Shown here: in pieces, positions 9,714 to 18,477 of the stretch
Position numbering within the stretch: the first letter of the stretch is position 1
Layout of the letters: each line of letters starts with the position of its first letter
Assembly (NCBI RefSeq): GCF_014648495.1
Contig: NZ_BMRF01000002.1
Coordinates: forward strand, 372,001-436,000
DNA from: Actinomadura cremea
GTDB lineage: Bacteria; Actinomycetota; Actinomycetes; Streptosporangiales; Streptosporangiaceae
Length of the DNA stretch: 64,000 bases
Reading direction: 5' to 3'
Notes under the pieces: generated by a model
Database searches by the model: none
What the model saw: the letters and a program-made list of their open reading frames with translations, nothing else
What the model was told of the DNA's origin: nothing
Program-made: the position numbers and the translations under genes

Positions 9714-11240
9714 TCAGTCCATGACCGGGGCCACGGCGCGGACGGTGTCGATGGTGTCGGCCTCGCTCGCGGACTTGTCGGGGCGGTAGCGCAGGACGCG
9801 GGCGAAGCGGAGCGCGATGCCGCCGGGGTAGCGGGTGCTGTGCTGGACGCCGTCGAAGGCGATCTCGACGACGAGTTCGGGACGGACGTGGACCGTCCGG
9901 TCGTCCTCGCGGACGGCGAGCTCGCGGAACGTGCGGGTCTGCCAGGCGAGGAGCTCGTCGGTGAGGCCCTTGAAGGTCTTGCCGAGCATGACGAACCCGC
10001 CGGACTCGGGATCGCGGGCGCCGAGGTGCAGGTTCGACAGCAGCCCGCTGCGGCGGCCGTGGCCCCACTCGGCCGCGAGCACGACGAGGTCGAGGGTGTG
10101 GCGGGGCTTGACCTTGATCCACCCGGCGCCGCGGCGGCCCGCCGTGTAGGGCGTGTCGAGGGACTTGACGACGACGCCCTCGTGGCCGCGCGCGACGGCC
10201 TCGTCGAACATCTCCTTCGCGGCGGCGGGGTCGCCGGTGACGAGCCGGGGCATCCGCAGGCGGTCGGGGACGGTCCGGGCGAGCGCGGCGCTGCGTTCGG
10301 CGCCGGGCGCGTCGAGCAGGTCGGCGCCGTCCAGGTGCAGGACGTCGAACAGGTACAGGGTGAGCGGGACGGGTTCGGCGTCCTTCGCGGTGCGGGTGGC
10401 CGTGCGCGCGCCGGTGACCTGGAACGGGTACGGGCTCCCGTCGTCGCGGAGGGCGATCAGTTCGCCGTCGAGCACCGCGTCGCGCACGGGCAGTTCGCGG
10501 ACGGCCGCGACGACCTCGGGCAGCCGCCCGGTGATCTCGTCGAGCGTGCGGGTGAAGACGCGGACGTCGCCGTCCGACACGTGGACCTGCGCGCGGACGC
10601 CGTCGAGCTTCCACTCCACGGCCGCCTCCGCGTCGAGCTTGCCGAACGCCTCGTCGATGGACGCCGCCGACGCGGCCAGCATCGGCTTCACCGGGCGCCC
10701 GACCTCCAGCGTGAAGGCCCGCAGCCCGGCGGCGCCGTCGGCCAGCGCGGCGGTCGCGACCGGGCCGAGCGAGCCGCGCAGCATGAACGCGCGCCGGACG
10801 TCGGCCGCCGGGACCTTCGCGGCGGACGCGATCGCCTCCGCCATCAGGCCGTCCAGGGCGCCCTGGCGCAGTTCCCCGGCGAGGAGCCGGATGAGGAAGT
10901 CCTGCTCGGGGCGGGTCGCGCGGGCCAGCAGCGCGGCGACCAGCTCCTTGCGGCGGGCGACCGACCCCTTCCCGGACACGGCGCCGATCTCGGTGAACGC
11001 CGCGTCGACCTCCGCGACGGTCAGGGCGGGGACGTCGGCGGGCGGCGGGACGTCGCGCAGCGCCGCGTACCCCACGCCGATCTGCCGCTGCGGCAGCTCG
11101 CCGGACAGGTAGGCCACGGCGATCGGCGCCTCCGCCGCGCCCGCGCCGCCCAGGCACGCGGCCAGCGCCGCGACCTTGGCCTTGCGCCCGGACGTCTCCG
11201 CGACGACCGCCGACGTGCGGGCGACCTCGATGATCCGCAT
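9714..11240 (-). CDS. ligB: ATP-dependent DNA ligase (LigB type)
   Basis: Seals nicks in duplex DNA through a ligase-AMP intermediate. The 508 residues comprise an N-terminal DNA-binding domain (about 1-170), then the adenylation domain with motif I 'EWKLDGVRAQVH' (adenylated lysine 211), 'VLDGELIAL', 'EGVVVKSLDTPY' and motif V 'GWIKVKPRHTLDLVVLA', and a C-terminal OB fold. This layout fits actinobacterial LigB, an accessory ligase beside NAD-dependent LigA. ATG at 11240 gives the family's usual N-terminus (MRIIEVARTSAVVAETSGR); ATG at 11249 is also possible. It is divergent from the next gene. Confidence 0.93.
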   Translation of the reverse strand: MRIIEVARTSAVVAETSGRKAKVAALAACLGGAGAAEAPIAVAYLSGELPQRQIGVGYAALRDVPPPADVPALTVAEVDAAFTEIGAVSGKGSVARRKELVAALLARATRPEQDFLIRLLAGELRQGALDGLMAEAIASAAKVPAADVRRAFMLRGSLGPVATAALADGAAGLRAFTLEVGRPVKPMLAASAASIDEAFGKLDAEAAVEWKLDGVRAQVHVSDGDVRVFTRTLDEITGRLPEVVAAVRELPVRDAVLDGELIALRDDGSPYPFQVTGARTATRTAKDAEPVPLTLYLFDVLHLDGADLLDAPGAERSAALARTVPDRLRMPRLVTGDPAAAKEMFDEAVARGHEGVVVKSLDTPYTAGRRGAGWIKVKPRHTLDLVVLAAEWGHGRRSGLLSNLHLGARDPESGGFVMLGKTFKGLTDELLAWQTRTFRELAVREDDRTVHVRPELVVEIAFDGVQHSTRYPGGIALRFARVLRYRPDKSASEADTIDTVRAVAPVMD

Positions 11241-11325
11241 GTCTCCCATGGTGACCGACCGGTCTGACGAATGGATCGCCAGGGGGACCTGGTCAGCGCG
11301 GGCGTCCCTGACTACGTTGACGAGC

Positions 11326-12090
11326 GTGGGGAGATCGGGCGCGGGCGCGGACGCGGCGAGCCGGGAGGGCGCGGGCCTTCCGCGGCCGCCCGAGCCGTTC
11401 GAGCGGGTGTACTCGGCGCCGGATCCGCCGGCGCGGAAACGCCGGCCGAAGCTGCTCGCGCTGCTGGCGGCCGTCGTGGCGGCCGGCGTCGCCGGCGGCG
11501 GGGCGCTGGTGCTGCGTTCGGGCGACGAGCCGAGCGTCACCGCGCCCCGGACGGACGCGCCGCCCGCGTCGCGGCCCGCGCCATCGCCGTCCCCGGCGGG
11601 CGGCGCGCCGATCGCGGCGCTGCCCGAGCCGTGCGGGATGGTGACGGACGAGACCGTGCGGCGGACGATCCCGGACGCGCGGCAGCGGGACAGCGCGAAC
11701 TCCACGCTGACGACGTGCACCTACGCGTCGACCGGTTCGGCGTTCCGCTGGCTGCGGGTGGAGGCGCACCTGTACGCGCCCGGCAACACGGCCACGCCGG
11801 TGGAGGACGCGCGGCGGTCCTTCGACGCGCAGTGGCGGCAGGCGCACGAGGCGCCGCTCGTCCGGACGGTCACGCTCGAGCGGCGGCCGGGCCTCGGGGA
11901 CGAGGCGTTCCGGTGGTTCAAGAGCGACGAGGGGCAGCCGACGGTCGTCGGGCAGGCGACCGTCCGGCTCCGGAACGCCGTGATCACGGTGAGCTACAGC
12001 GAGCGGGGCGAAGGGGCCGGGCGGGAGCGGGAGTGCCTCGCCGCCGCGACCTCCGTGGCGCGAGAAGTTCTCACGTCTCTACAATTCTGA
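11326..12090 (+). CDS. Membrane-anchored extracytoplasmic protein, DUF3558-like
   Basis: A 254-residue protein. A short cytoplasmic Pro/Arg-rich stretch precedes one hydrophobic anchor (LLALLAAVVAAGVAGGGALVL, about residues 44-64), then a Pro/Ser-rich linker and an outer domain. The domain has two cysteines around 'PEPCGMVTDETVRRTIPDA' and 'STLTTCTYAS', a pattern of DUF3558-type actinobacterial surface proteins. GTG 11326 lies seven bases after TACGTT (11313-11318), with TGGTCA 17 bases further up, suggesting a leaderless transcript. The frame is open upstream, so an earlier start inside the divergent ligase region cannot be excluded. Confidence 0.7.
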   Translation: MGRSGAGADAASREGAGLPRPPEPFERVYSAPDPPARKRRPKLLALLAAVVAAGVAGGGALVLRSGDEPSVTAPRTDAPPASRPAPSPSPAGGAPIAALPEPCGMVTDETVRRTIPDARQRDSANSTLTTCTYASTGSAFRWLRVEAHLYAPGNTATPVEDARRSFDAQWRQAHEAPLVRTVTLERRPGLGDEAFRWFKSDEGQPTVVGQATVRLRNAVITVSYSERGEGAGRERECLAAATSVAREVLTSLQF

Positions 12091-12225
12091 CCTGAATCGG
12101 CCGATCATGGCATATTTACTGTCAGTACCTTCTAAGGTGTGGGGTTAAGGGGAGGGAGCGCGCCGGTCGAGGTCCCCAGCCAGTTATCGCGGCCGGTGCG
12201 CTTGTGGACGCTTGGGGAGGAGGAG

Positions 12226-12336
12226 GTCGACGACGTGACCGGGCCATCGGACGGAGTGTCCTGGGTGTGAACATCCAGGTCGGCGACATGTACGCGTCGA
12301 CGGGCCGCGGAGTGGACCACACTCCGCGGCCCTTTT
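12226..12336 (+). ncRNA. Candidate structured RNA ending in an intrinsic terminator
   Basis: Three nested or serial pairings are visible. GTCGACG (12226-12232) pairs with CGTCGAC (12295-12301). Inside it, 12260-12279 forms a near-perfect hairpin (CCTGGGTG/CATCCAGG with a four-base loop). Then 12302-12314 pairs over 13 perfect base pairs with 12320-12332 and is followed by TTTT, a textbook intrinsic terminator. No convincing gene overlaps it. It could be a small RNA, the 3' end of the upstream mRNA, or an attenuator. I do not match it to a known RNA class. Confidence 0.45.
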
Positions 12337-12755
12337 CGTGCCCCGGGGCCGGACCATTGCACGCGATTAGAGTGCCATTCGGTAATGTCATGCTCGACGT
12401 CGAGATAAATGGCGCGCTGTCAACGGGAACCGGTTATAGGTGTAAGGAGCCCGGTCCGCTCCCGTGCGCCGCACGCGCGGCCGTCCGGAAACCCGATCGC
12501 GCCGAAGAACGGTGGGCCCGCCGCAGGCGCCCGAGTGGCGGAGGCGGCGGCCGTCCGGCCGTCCGCGGCGATAACGGAACCCGACCGCCTCGCCCGCGGG
12601 ACCACCGTCCGGGCTCGATGCCCTTCCCCGACGGAGCGCACCGCACGGCGACGCCCCCGGGCCGCGGAGAGGGCACCGGGGACGCCTCATGATCTCTGAC
12701 CTCCGGACGTACGCGCCGAGCGGATCGTGGTCGTCCGGGTCGCAGGGGCCGGCGC
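12337..12755. other. Intergenic region without a supportable gene
   Basis: About 420 bases between the terminator and the SDR stop. The first 110 bases are less GC-rich, and TATAGG at 12434-12439 could be a -10 element. Short frames exist on both strands, including one reading MLDVEINGALSTGTGYRC from 12389, but none has a good ribosome site or a recognisable product. The remainder is GC-rich low-complexity sequence. Confidence 0.5.
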
Positions 12756-13616
12756 CTACCGGGGGACGGGGATGCGGGCCAGCAGGCGGGTGGCTCCCGG
12801 GGAGATCCGGGAGAGGGCGTGCAGGAAGTGGCCCTCGAAGTTGATCGGGACGACGGCGCGGTTCTTGACGATCGCCTCGACGACGCGCTCGGCGACCTTC
12901 TCGGGCGGGTAGTTGCGGAGCCGGACGGCCTTCTGGCCGCGCTCCCTGAGGCGGGCGCGGGCGGCGGCGTCGCCGCCGACGAAGGTGGCGTTCGCGGCGA
13001 TGTTGGTGTTGGCGAAGCCGGGGCAGACGGCGGTGACGCCGATGCGGTGGCCGGCGAGTTCGGCGCGCAGGCTCTGGCTGAGCATGAGCACGGCCGACTT
13101 GGTGGTGCAGTAGGCGGGCATGGACCGCCAGGGGGCGAACGCGGCGGCGGACGCGACGTTGACGATGTGGCCGCCGAGGTTCGGCTTGTCGGGCTTGTTG
13201 GGCAGCGCGGCGACGCGGTCGACCATCTGCTTGCCGAACAGGCGGGAGCCGTGGACGACGCCCCACAGGTTGACGCCGAGAATGCGCTCCCAGTCGTCCA
13301 CGCCGGTGTCCATGAAGGGGCCGGTGACGGCGATGCCCGCGTTGTTGACGACGATGTCGGGGACGTGGTGGGCGGTCTTGATCTCGGCGGCGAACGTCTC
13401 CATCGCGGCCCGGTCGGCGACGTCCACCTCGTAGGCGGCGCCGCCGGGGCCGAGCGTCTTGGCGAGCGTGACCGTGCGCTCGGCCGCGGGCAGGTCGATG
13501 TCGGCGGCGATCACCGTGGCGCCCCGCTCGGCGAGGGCGAGGGTGATGGCCCGGCCGAACCCGCTGCCTGCTCCGGTGACGACGGCCAGTGCGCCGTCGA
13601 AGTGCGCGAGGGGCAT
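12756..13616 (-). CDS. Short-chain dehydrogenase/reductase
   Basis: NAD(P)-dependent oxidoreductase of 286 residues. The cofactor motif 'VVTGAGSGFGRAI' is at the N-terminus, 'NNAGIAVTG' follows, and the catalytic Tyr-Lys pair is in 'PAYCTTKSA'. After that comes 'GVTAVCPGFANTNIA'. A C-terminal extension (HFLHALSRISPGATRLLARI) resembles membrane-associated SDRs often found with lipid or steroid oxidation genes. ATG at 13616 has GGAGGTAGGC upstream. It lies 44 bases after the ferritin-like gene on the same strand, so the two are probably one transcript. Substrate unknown. Confidence 0.9.
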   Translation of the reverse strand: MPLAHFDGALAVVTGAGSGFGRAITLALAERGATVIAADIDLPAAERTVTLAKTLGPGGAAYEVDVADRAAMETFAAEIKTAHHVPDIVVNNAGIAVTGPFMDTGVDDWERILGVNLWGVVHGSRLFGKQMVDRVAALPNKPDKPNLGGHIVNVASAAAFAPWRSMPAYCTTKSAVLMLSQSLRAELAGHRIGVTAVCPGFANTNIAANATFVGGDAAARARLRERGQKAVRLRNYPPEKVAERVVEAIVKNRAVVPINFEGHFLHALSRISPGATRLLARIPVPR

Positions 13617-13660
13617 GCCTACCTCCGTGATCAACGTCCCGACGAGTGGGTCTAAGGTAC

Positions 13661-14767
13661 TCAGCCGGAGGACGCCTCCGCGATGACGGTGTCGACCTCG
13701 GCCCGGCGCTCGGCCTCCTCGGCCGCGAACCGCTCGCCGTCGATCCGCTCGGCGATCTCCTCGTCCTGGCTCATGAGGGCGTCGAGGTCGCCCTTGGACA
13801 TGTCCAGGACGCCCATGTCGTCGTAGGTCTCGCGGATGCGGTCGCTCCACAGCCCGATGTCCTTGACGCACGGGACGATCCGGCTGAACAGCAGGCTCTG
13901 GAACGTCCGCATGTACGGCGAGTCGTTCACCATCTGGTCGACCTCCGACGGCGGGACGCCGAAGTTCTCCCAGATCTCGCGGCCGCGGATGCGGTCGCGC
14001 ATGAGGTGGCAGCCCTCGATCACGAAGTCCTCGCGTTCGCGGAGTTCGGCGGGGGAGAGCTGCTTGTAGTAGTCGCGCAGGGCGAGCCGCCCGAACGCGA
14101 CGTGCCGCGCCTCGTCCTGCATGACGTAGGCGAGGATCTGCTTCGGGAGCGGCTTGGTGGTGACGTCGCGCATGACGCCGAACGCGGCGAGCGCGAGGCC
14201 CTCGATGAGCACCTGCATGCCGAGGTAGGGCATGTCCCAGCGGGAGTCGCAGAGGGTCTCGTCGAGGAGTTCCTGCAGCTTCGTGTTGATGGGGTAGACG
14301 AGGCCGATCTTCTCCTGCAGGAACCTCGAGAAGATCTCGACGTGCCGGGCCTCGTCCATCGTCTGGGTGGCGGAGTAGAACTTGGAGTCCAGGTCCGGGA
14401 CGGACTCGACGATGCGGGCGGCGGTGACCATCGCGCCCTGCTCGCCGTGCACGAACTGGGAGAACTGCCAGGACGCCGAGTGCCTGCGGAGCTCGCCGAG
14501 GTCCTTCTTCGAGAACCGGTCCCAGTACTTCGTCCCGTAGATGGCGAGGGACTGGTCGGGGACGCCGAGGACGTCGTGCGGATCGACCTCCAGGTCCCAG
14601 TCGATGCGCTTGACCGAGTCCCACTGCTTGTCCTTGCCCTTCTGGTACAGGGCGAGGAGCCGGTCGCGGCCGTCGTCGTACTCCCAGGTGAACCGGGCGT
14701 CGCCGGCCATGGGGACGTTCCAGGTGGACGTGTCGACGGGCGCGGTGTAGAGGTCATGGGTCGACAT
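13661..14767 (-). CDS. Ferritin-like diiron protein (probable oxygenase)
   Basis: A 368-residue helical protein with a four-helix-bundle diiron site. There are two Glu...ExxH sets: Glu in 'FVHGEQGAM' with 'MDEARHVEIF', and Glu in 'LIEGLALAAFG' with 'MQDEARHVAFG'. This is the ribonucleotide-reductase R2/AurF-like arrangement for O2 activation, and actinobacterial members are suspected hydroxylases or N-oxygenases. ATG at 14767 has GAGGGGGAACGCC upstream. It is divergent from a TetR gene across a palindromic operator, so it is likely repressed by that regulator. Substrate not deducible. Confidence 0.85.
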   Translation of the reverse strand: MSTHDLYTAPVDTSTWNVPMAGDARFTWEYDDGRDRLLALYQKGKDKQWDSVKRIDWDLEVDPHDVLGVPDQSLAIYGTKYWDRFSKKDLGELRRHSASWQFSQFVHGEQGAMVTAARIVESVPDLDSKFYSATQTMDEARHVEIFSRFLQEKIGLVYPINTKLQELLDETLCDSRWDMPYLGMQVLIEGLALAAFGVMRDVTTKPLPKQILAYVMQDEARHVAFGRLALRDYYKQLSPAELREREDFVIEGCHLMRDRIRGREIWENFGVPPSEVDQMVNDSPYMRTFQSLLFSRIVPCVKDIGLWSDRIRETYDDMGVLDMSKGDLDALMSQDEEIAERIDGERFAAEEAERRAEVDTVIAEASSG

Positions 14768-14792
14768 GGCGTTCCCCCTCGAGGACGCTAAC

Positions 14793-14821
14793 GTACGATG
14801 TACGTCTGACGTACACTGTAC
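14793..14821. promoter_or_regulatory. 29-bp palindromic operator between diiron gene and TetR
   Basis: GTACGATGTACGT and ACGTACACTGTAC are inverted copies (11 of 13 positions) separated by CTG. The site lies in the 84-base divergent promoter region and is rich in TA steps unlike the surroundings. The simplest reading is that the TetR at 14852-15556 binds here and controls both directions. Confidence 0.7.
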
Positions 14822-14851
14822 GTACCGTGACATGGCCCACCCGGGCTGTCA

Positions 14852-15556
14852 ATGGCGAAGGGACGGGCGGCGGACGTGACCTCCGGCACCTCCGAGCGCG
14901 GCATCCCGGAGCGGCGCCCGGCCCTCACCCGGGGGCGGATCGTCCGCGCGGCGATCGGGCTCATCGAGCGGGAGGGCGCGGACGCCCTGTCGATGCGGCG
15001 CGTCGCGGCCGAGCTCGACGTCGCCGTGATGTCGCTCTACAACCACGTCCCGAACAAGGGCGCGCTGCTGGAGGGCGTCGGCGAGCACGTCGTGTCCGGG
15101 ATGGAACTGCAGGACGACCCGTCCGCGTCCTGGCAGGACCGTGCGCGCGCGCTGGTGCGGGCCTTCCGGACGGTCGCGCACGAGTACCCGCGCTGCATGA
15201 CGGTCGTCCTGACGCGGAAGTTCGACACGACGATCGGGCTGCGCCCCGCCGAGCGCGCCCTCGCGCTGGCCGAGGCGGCCGGGTTCGAGGGCGAGACCGC
15301 CGTCCGGATCATGCGGGCGCTGATGGCGTACGCGCTCGGCGCGCAGATGCGCGAGATCGGCTTCGGCAAGTGGCTCCACCATCTCGACACGAGCCCGGCC
15401 GCCGACTTCGCCAGGCTGGACGCCGACGAGTTCCCGCACGTCATCGCGCTCGGGCCCGAACTCGCCCGGCACGACCCGGAGGCCGACTTCGAGTTCGGCC
15501 TCGACCTGCTGATCGGCGCCCTGGAGGCCCTGCCCCGCGCCCGTTCCGCGCGCTAG
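14852..15556 (+). CDS. TetR/AcrR-family regulator with TetR-type C-terminal domain
   Basis: A 234-residue repressor. The N-terminal helix-turn-helix (RIVRAAIGLIEREGADALSM, then RRVAAELDVAVMSLYNHVPN) is typical. The C-terminal ligand domain resembles the TetR_C class of Tet repressors, and a PNKG linker follows the recognition helix. It is divergent from the diiron/SDR pair across an inverted repeat. The ribosome site for ATG 14852 is weak; GTG at 14876 is an alternative start. Ligand unknown. Confidence 0.88.
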   Translation: MAKGRAADVTSGTSERGIPERRPALTRGRIVRAAIGLIEREGADALSMRRVAAELDVAVMSLYNHVPNKGALLEGVGEHVVSGMELQDDPSASWQDRARALVRAFRTVAHEYPRCMTVVLTRKFDTTIGLRPAERALALAEAAGFEGETAVRIMRALMAYALGAQMREIGFGKWLHHLDTSPAADFARLDADEFPHVIALGPELARHDPEADFEFGLDLLIGALEALPRARSAR

Positions 15557-15618
15557 GCGGCACGGCCCCGGCCGGCCCCGGCCCGACCCGGCCGGTGCCG
15601 GGCCGGAGCGGGCGGGCG

Positions 15619-16221
15619 TCAGCCGAGGTAGGGGCTGAGCCCGCTCCAGCAGAAGTCGGTCATGTAGCGGGCGGCGTCCTCGGCGGACACGTCGGGCCGG
15701 CCGGTCTGCCACTGGGCGAGCCGCTCGCTCGCGCCCATGATGATCTGCGTGTAGGCGTCGATGACGTCGGCGGGCGCCTGCGGGGCGAACGTGGCGAGGA
15801 CGCCCGCGATCAGCGTGCTCTGCTGCGTGCGCGCCTCGTCCAGGGCGCGCATGGTCTCCGGCGGGCCGATCGGCTCGCGCAGGATCATGGCGAACGACGC
15901 GCTGTGCGACTCGACGAACCCGAAGTAGGCGACCATGCCGCGCCACAGGATGTCGGCGGGATCGGTCGCCTGGGCCATGGCCTTCTGCGTGACCTCGAAC
16001 AGTTCGGTCTTGGACCGGCGCATGCAGGCCAGCAGCAGGCCGTCCTTGGAGCCGAAGTGCTCGTACAGCATGGGCTTGGAGACGCCGCAGCGGTCGGCGA
16101 TCTCGTCCATCGAGGTGGCCTGGTAGCCCTGCTCGCCGAACACCTGCTCCGCGACGTCCAGCATCTGCCGCCGCCGTTCGTCCCGGGACATCCGGCGTCG
16201 GTGGGGTGTGGCGGCATTCAC
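15619..16221 (-). CDS. TetR/AcrR-family regulator
   Basis: A 200-residue repressor. The helix-turn-helix reads MLDVAEQVFGEQGYQATSM, then DEIADRCGVSKPMLYEHFGS. The C-terminal ligand domain is all helical and divergent in sequence. A GTG start lies after AGGATTTTCCT. It is divergent from the flavin monooxygenase with palindromes between, so it probably controls that gene and itself. It converges on the preceding TetR gene across a 62-base GC-rich hairpin-prone gap. Confidence 0.88.
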   Translation of the reverse strand: MNAATPHRRRMSRDERRRQMLDVAEQVFGEQGYQATSMDEIADRCGVSKPMLYEHFGSKDGLLLACMRRSKTELFEVTQKAMAQATDPADILWRGMVAYFGFVESHSASFAMILREPIGPPETMRALDEARTQQSTLIAGVLATFAPQAPADVIDAYTQIIMGASERLAQWQTGRPDVSAEDAARYMTDFCWSGLSPYLG

Positions 16222-16244
16222 AGGAAAATCCTATCTGTTGGACC

Positions 16245-16288
16245 TACCGTCAGTAACCTACTGCCGGTAACTTACCCGGAGTAGGTAA
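16245..16288. promoter_or_regulatory. Two inverted repeats between TetR and monooxygenase
   Basis: TACCGTCAGTA (16245-16255) and TACTGCCGGTA (16259-16269) form a dyad with one mismatch around ACC. A second dyad, TTACC...GGTAA, spans 16272-16288. Both lie upstream of the monooxygenase ATG at 16304 and the TetR start at 16221. The half-site design (11 bp, three-base centre) is similar to the operator at 14793. The dyads are seen directly; the partner is inferred. Confidence 0.65.
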
Positions 16289-16303
16289 CGGGAGAGGACG
16301 GTT

Positions 16304-17767
16304 ATGAGCGAGCGTGCACCGGCGATCGTCATCATCGGCTCCGGCTTCGCGGGGCTCGGCATGGCGATCGGTCTCAAGAAGGCCGGATTCAACGACTTCG
16401 TCATCCTGGAGAAGGGCGAGGCCCTCGGCGGGACGTGGCACGACAACACCTACCCCGGGTGCGCCTGCGACGTCCCGTCGCACATGTACTCGTTCTCCTT
16501 CGAGCTCAACCCGGGCTGGTCGCGGATGTTCGCGCCGCAGCCCGAGATCCGCTCGTACATGGAGCGGACGGCCGACAAGCACCGGGTGCGCGAGCACATC
16601 CGGTTCGGCGCGGACGTCGAGAGCATGGAGTACGACGACGCGGCCAAGCGCTGGAACGTGACGCTCGCCGGCGGGACGGTCCTGACGCCCAAGGCCATCG
16701 TGTCCGGTATCGGCGCCCTGCACATCCCGGCGTACCCGGACCTTCCCGGCATCGAGCGCTTCCAGGGCACCGCGTTCCACTCCGCCGAGTGGGACCACTC
16801 CTACGATCTCACCGGCAAGCGCGTCGCCGTCATCGGCACGGGCGCGTCCGCGATCCAGTTCGTCCCGCAGATCGCCGAGCGGGTCGAGCACCTCGCGCTG
16901 TTCCAGCGGACGCCGCCGTGGATCCAGCCGAAGCCCGACCGGAAGTTCCCGGCGCCCGTCCGGCAGGCGTTCGAGAAGGTGCCGGGCGCGGCCCGCGGGT
17001 TCCGGAACGGGATCTACTGGGCGCTCGAGGCCCGCGCCGTCGGCTTCACCATCGACCCGCGGCTGTCGGGCCCGATGGAGTGGCTCGCCCGCCGGCACCT
17101 GAGGCGGCAGATCCCCGACCCCGAACTGCGCGCCAAGGTGACGCCGGACTACACGATCGGCTGCAAGCGGGTCCTGCTGTCCAACGACTACTATCCGGCG
17201 CTCTCCCGGCCGAACGTGGACGTCGAGACGTCCGGCGTCGCCGAGGTGCGCGAGCACTCGATCGTCACGACGGACGGCCGGGAGTACGAGGTCGACTGCA
17301 TCGTCTACGGCACCGGGTTCAAGGTGACCGACGCGCTCACCGAACTGCGCGTCACCGGGCGCGGCGGCGTCAAGCTCCAGGAGCTGTGGGCGGACGGCAT
17401 CGAGGCGCACCGCGGCACCACGATCCCGGGCCTGCCGAACTTCTTCATGCTGCTCGGCCCGAACACCGGGCTCGGCCACAACTCGGTCGTCTTCATGATC
17501 GAGGTGCAGATCAAGCACGTGCTGAGCTGCCTGCGGCTCGTCCAGGAGAGCGGCGCGGACGCCATCGAGCCCAGGCCGGAGGCGGCGCGCCGGTTCAACG
17601 ACCGGCTGCACCGGCGGCTGCGCAAGGCCGTCTGGAGCGAGGGCGGCTGCCAGAGCTGGTACCTGGACGACAAGGGCGTCAACCGCACGCTCTGGCCGGG
17701 GCACACGTTCGAGTACTGGGCGGGCGCGCGCAAGGCCAGGCCGGAGGAGTACACCCTGCTCCCCTGA
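16304..17767 (+). CDS. Flavin-containing Baeyer-Villiger-type monooxygenase
   Basis: FAD- and NADPH-dependent monooxygenase of 487 residues. FAD motif 'GSGFAGLG' (residues 12-19), Baeyer-Villiger fingerprint FQGTAFHSAEWD (153-164), then the NADPH motif 'GTGASAIQ'. Such enzymes insert oxygen next to ketones or oxidise heteroatoms; 'GGTWHDNTYPGCACDVPSH' is the family's typical pyrimidine-side stretch. ATG follows GGGAGAGGACGG. With the SDR and diiron enzyme nearby, a role in breaking down a lipid, terpenoid or other ketone-bearing compound is plausible but inferred. Confidence 0.93.
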   Translation: MSERAPAIVIIGSGFAGLGMAIGLKKAGFNDFVILEKGEALGGTWHDNTYPGCACDVPSHMYSFSFELNPGWSRMFAPQPEIRSYMERTADKHRVREHIRFGADVESMEYDDAAKRWNVTLAGGTVLTPKAIVSGIGALHIPAYPDLPGIERFQGTAFHSAEWDHSYDLTGKRVAVIGTGASAIQFVPQIAERVEHLALFQRTPPWIQPKPDRKFPAPVRQAFEKVPGAARGFRNGIYWALEARAVGFTIDPRLSGPMEWLARRHLRRQIPDPELRAKVTPDYTIGCKRVLLSNDYYPALSRPNVDVETSGVAEVREHSIVTTDGREYEVDCIVYGTGFKVTDALTELRVTGRGGVKLQELWADGIEAHRGTTIPGLPNFFMLLGPNTGLGHNSVVFMIEVQIKHVLSCLRLVQESGADAIEPRPEAARRFNDRLHRRLRKAVWSEGGCQSWYLDDKGVNRTLWPGHTFEYWAGARKARPEEYTLLP

Positions 17768-17796
17768 CGGGCCGGCCGGGCGGTGCGGTGGCGGGG

Positions 17797-17823
17797 CGGC
17801 GGGGGCCGCTCCGGCCCCCGCCG
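17797..17823. terminator. Bidirectional hairpin between convergent genes
   Basis: CGGCGGGGGCC pairs perfectly with GGCCCCCGCCG over 11 bases around a five-base loop. It lies between the monooxygenase stop and the convergent TetR stop. No U-tract on either side. Confidence 0.55.
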
Positions 17824-17829
17824 GCGCGG

Positions 17830-18477
17830 TCATTTCTCCGGGGCGAACATCGGCCGGTACCCGGCGATGAGCTGCCGGATCACCGGGCGCTGCTGGGCCG
17901 GCGTCCGGCCGCGCAGGCCGTGGATCGGGTCCAGGCCGTCGTAGTAGGGGGCCAGCGCGAGGAACGGCAGGAGCGACAGGATCGTCGTGGCGAGGACCTC
18001 GAGGTCGGCGTCCGCGCGGATCTGCCCCATCTCCTGCCACAGCTGCAGCGTCGGATGGATGACCTGGAGGTAGTGCTGGTTGGCGGTGTCGCGGACGACG
18101 GCCCGGACGGCGTTGTCGAGTTCGAAGTTCGTCGCCGCCGTGACGCCGCGCTCGAGCGGGTGCGCCTCCATGTACTCCGACCAGTCGCACATGACGTCGA
18201 AGAGCCACTCGTCGAACTGCTGGTCGAAGTCGACGTTGGCCATCCGGCGCTCCATCTCCTCGCGGATGCGCCGGGACGCCTCGTCGCAGACGAACGCGAA
18301 GAACTCCAACTTGTCGTTGAAGTACTGGAACAGCGAGCCCTTGGCGATGCCGGCCTCGCGTGCGATGGTGTTGAGGCTGCCGGTCGAGTACCCGTGCTCC
18401 CCGAACTCCTTCATCGCCACCTCAAGCACACGTGCGCGCTTGGCGACGTTCAGGCGGAACCAGGTTGACGTCGGCAT
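17830..18477 (-). CDS. TetR/AcrR-family regulator
   Basis: A 215-residue repressor. The N-terminal HTH reads VLEVAMKEFGEHGYSTGSLN, followed by TIAREAGIAKGSLFQYFNDK. The remainder is a helical ligand-binding domain containing 'LALAPYYDGLDPIHG'. It faces the monooxygenase gene tail to tail; its divergent neighbour is the gene at 18628. Ligand unknown. Third TetR gene in 4 kb, consistent with separately controlled catabolic units. Confidence 0.87.
   Translation of the reverse strand: MPTSTWFRLNVAKRARVLEVAMKEFGEHGYSTGSLNTIAREAGIAKGSLFQYFNDKLEFFAFVCDEASRRIREEMERRMANVDFDQQFDEWLFDVMCDWSEYMEAHPLERGVTAATNFELDNAVRAVVRDTANQHYLQVIHPTLQLWQEMGQIRADADLEVLATTILSLLPFLALAPYYDGLDPIHGLRGRTPAQQRPVIRQLIAGYRPMFAPEK

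Noticed and set aside
12122-12391. 89-codon minus-strand frame
   Set aside because: It reads through the antisense of the structured RNA and terminator, with no ribosome site or recognisable product.
14827-14851. Upstream start for the TetR at 14852
   Set aside because: It lies right beside the palindromic operator and lacks a ribosome site; the HTH begins well downstream either way.
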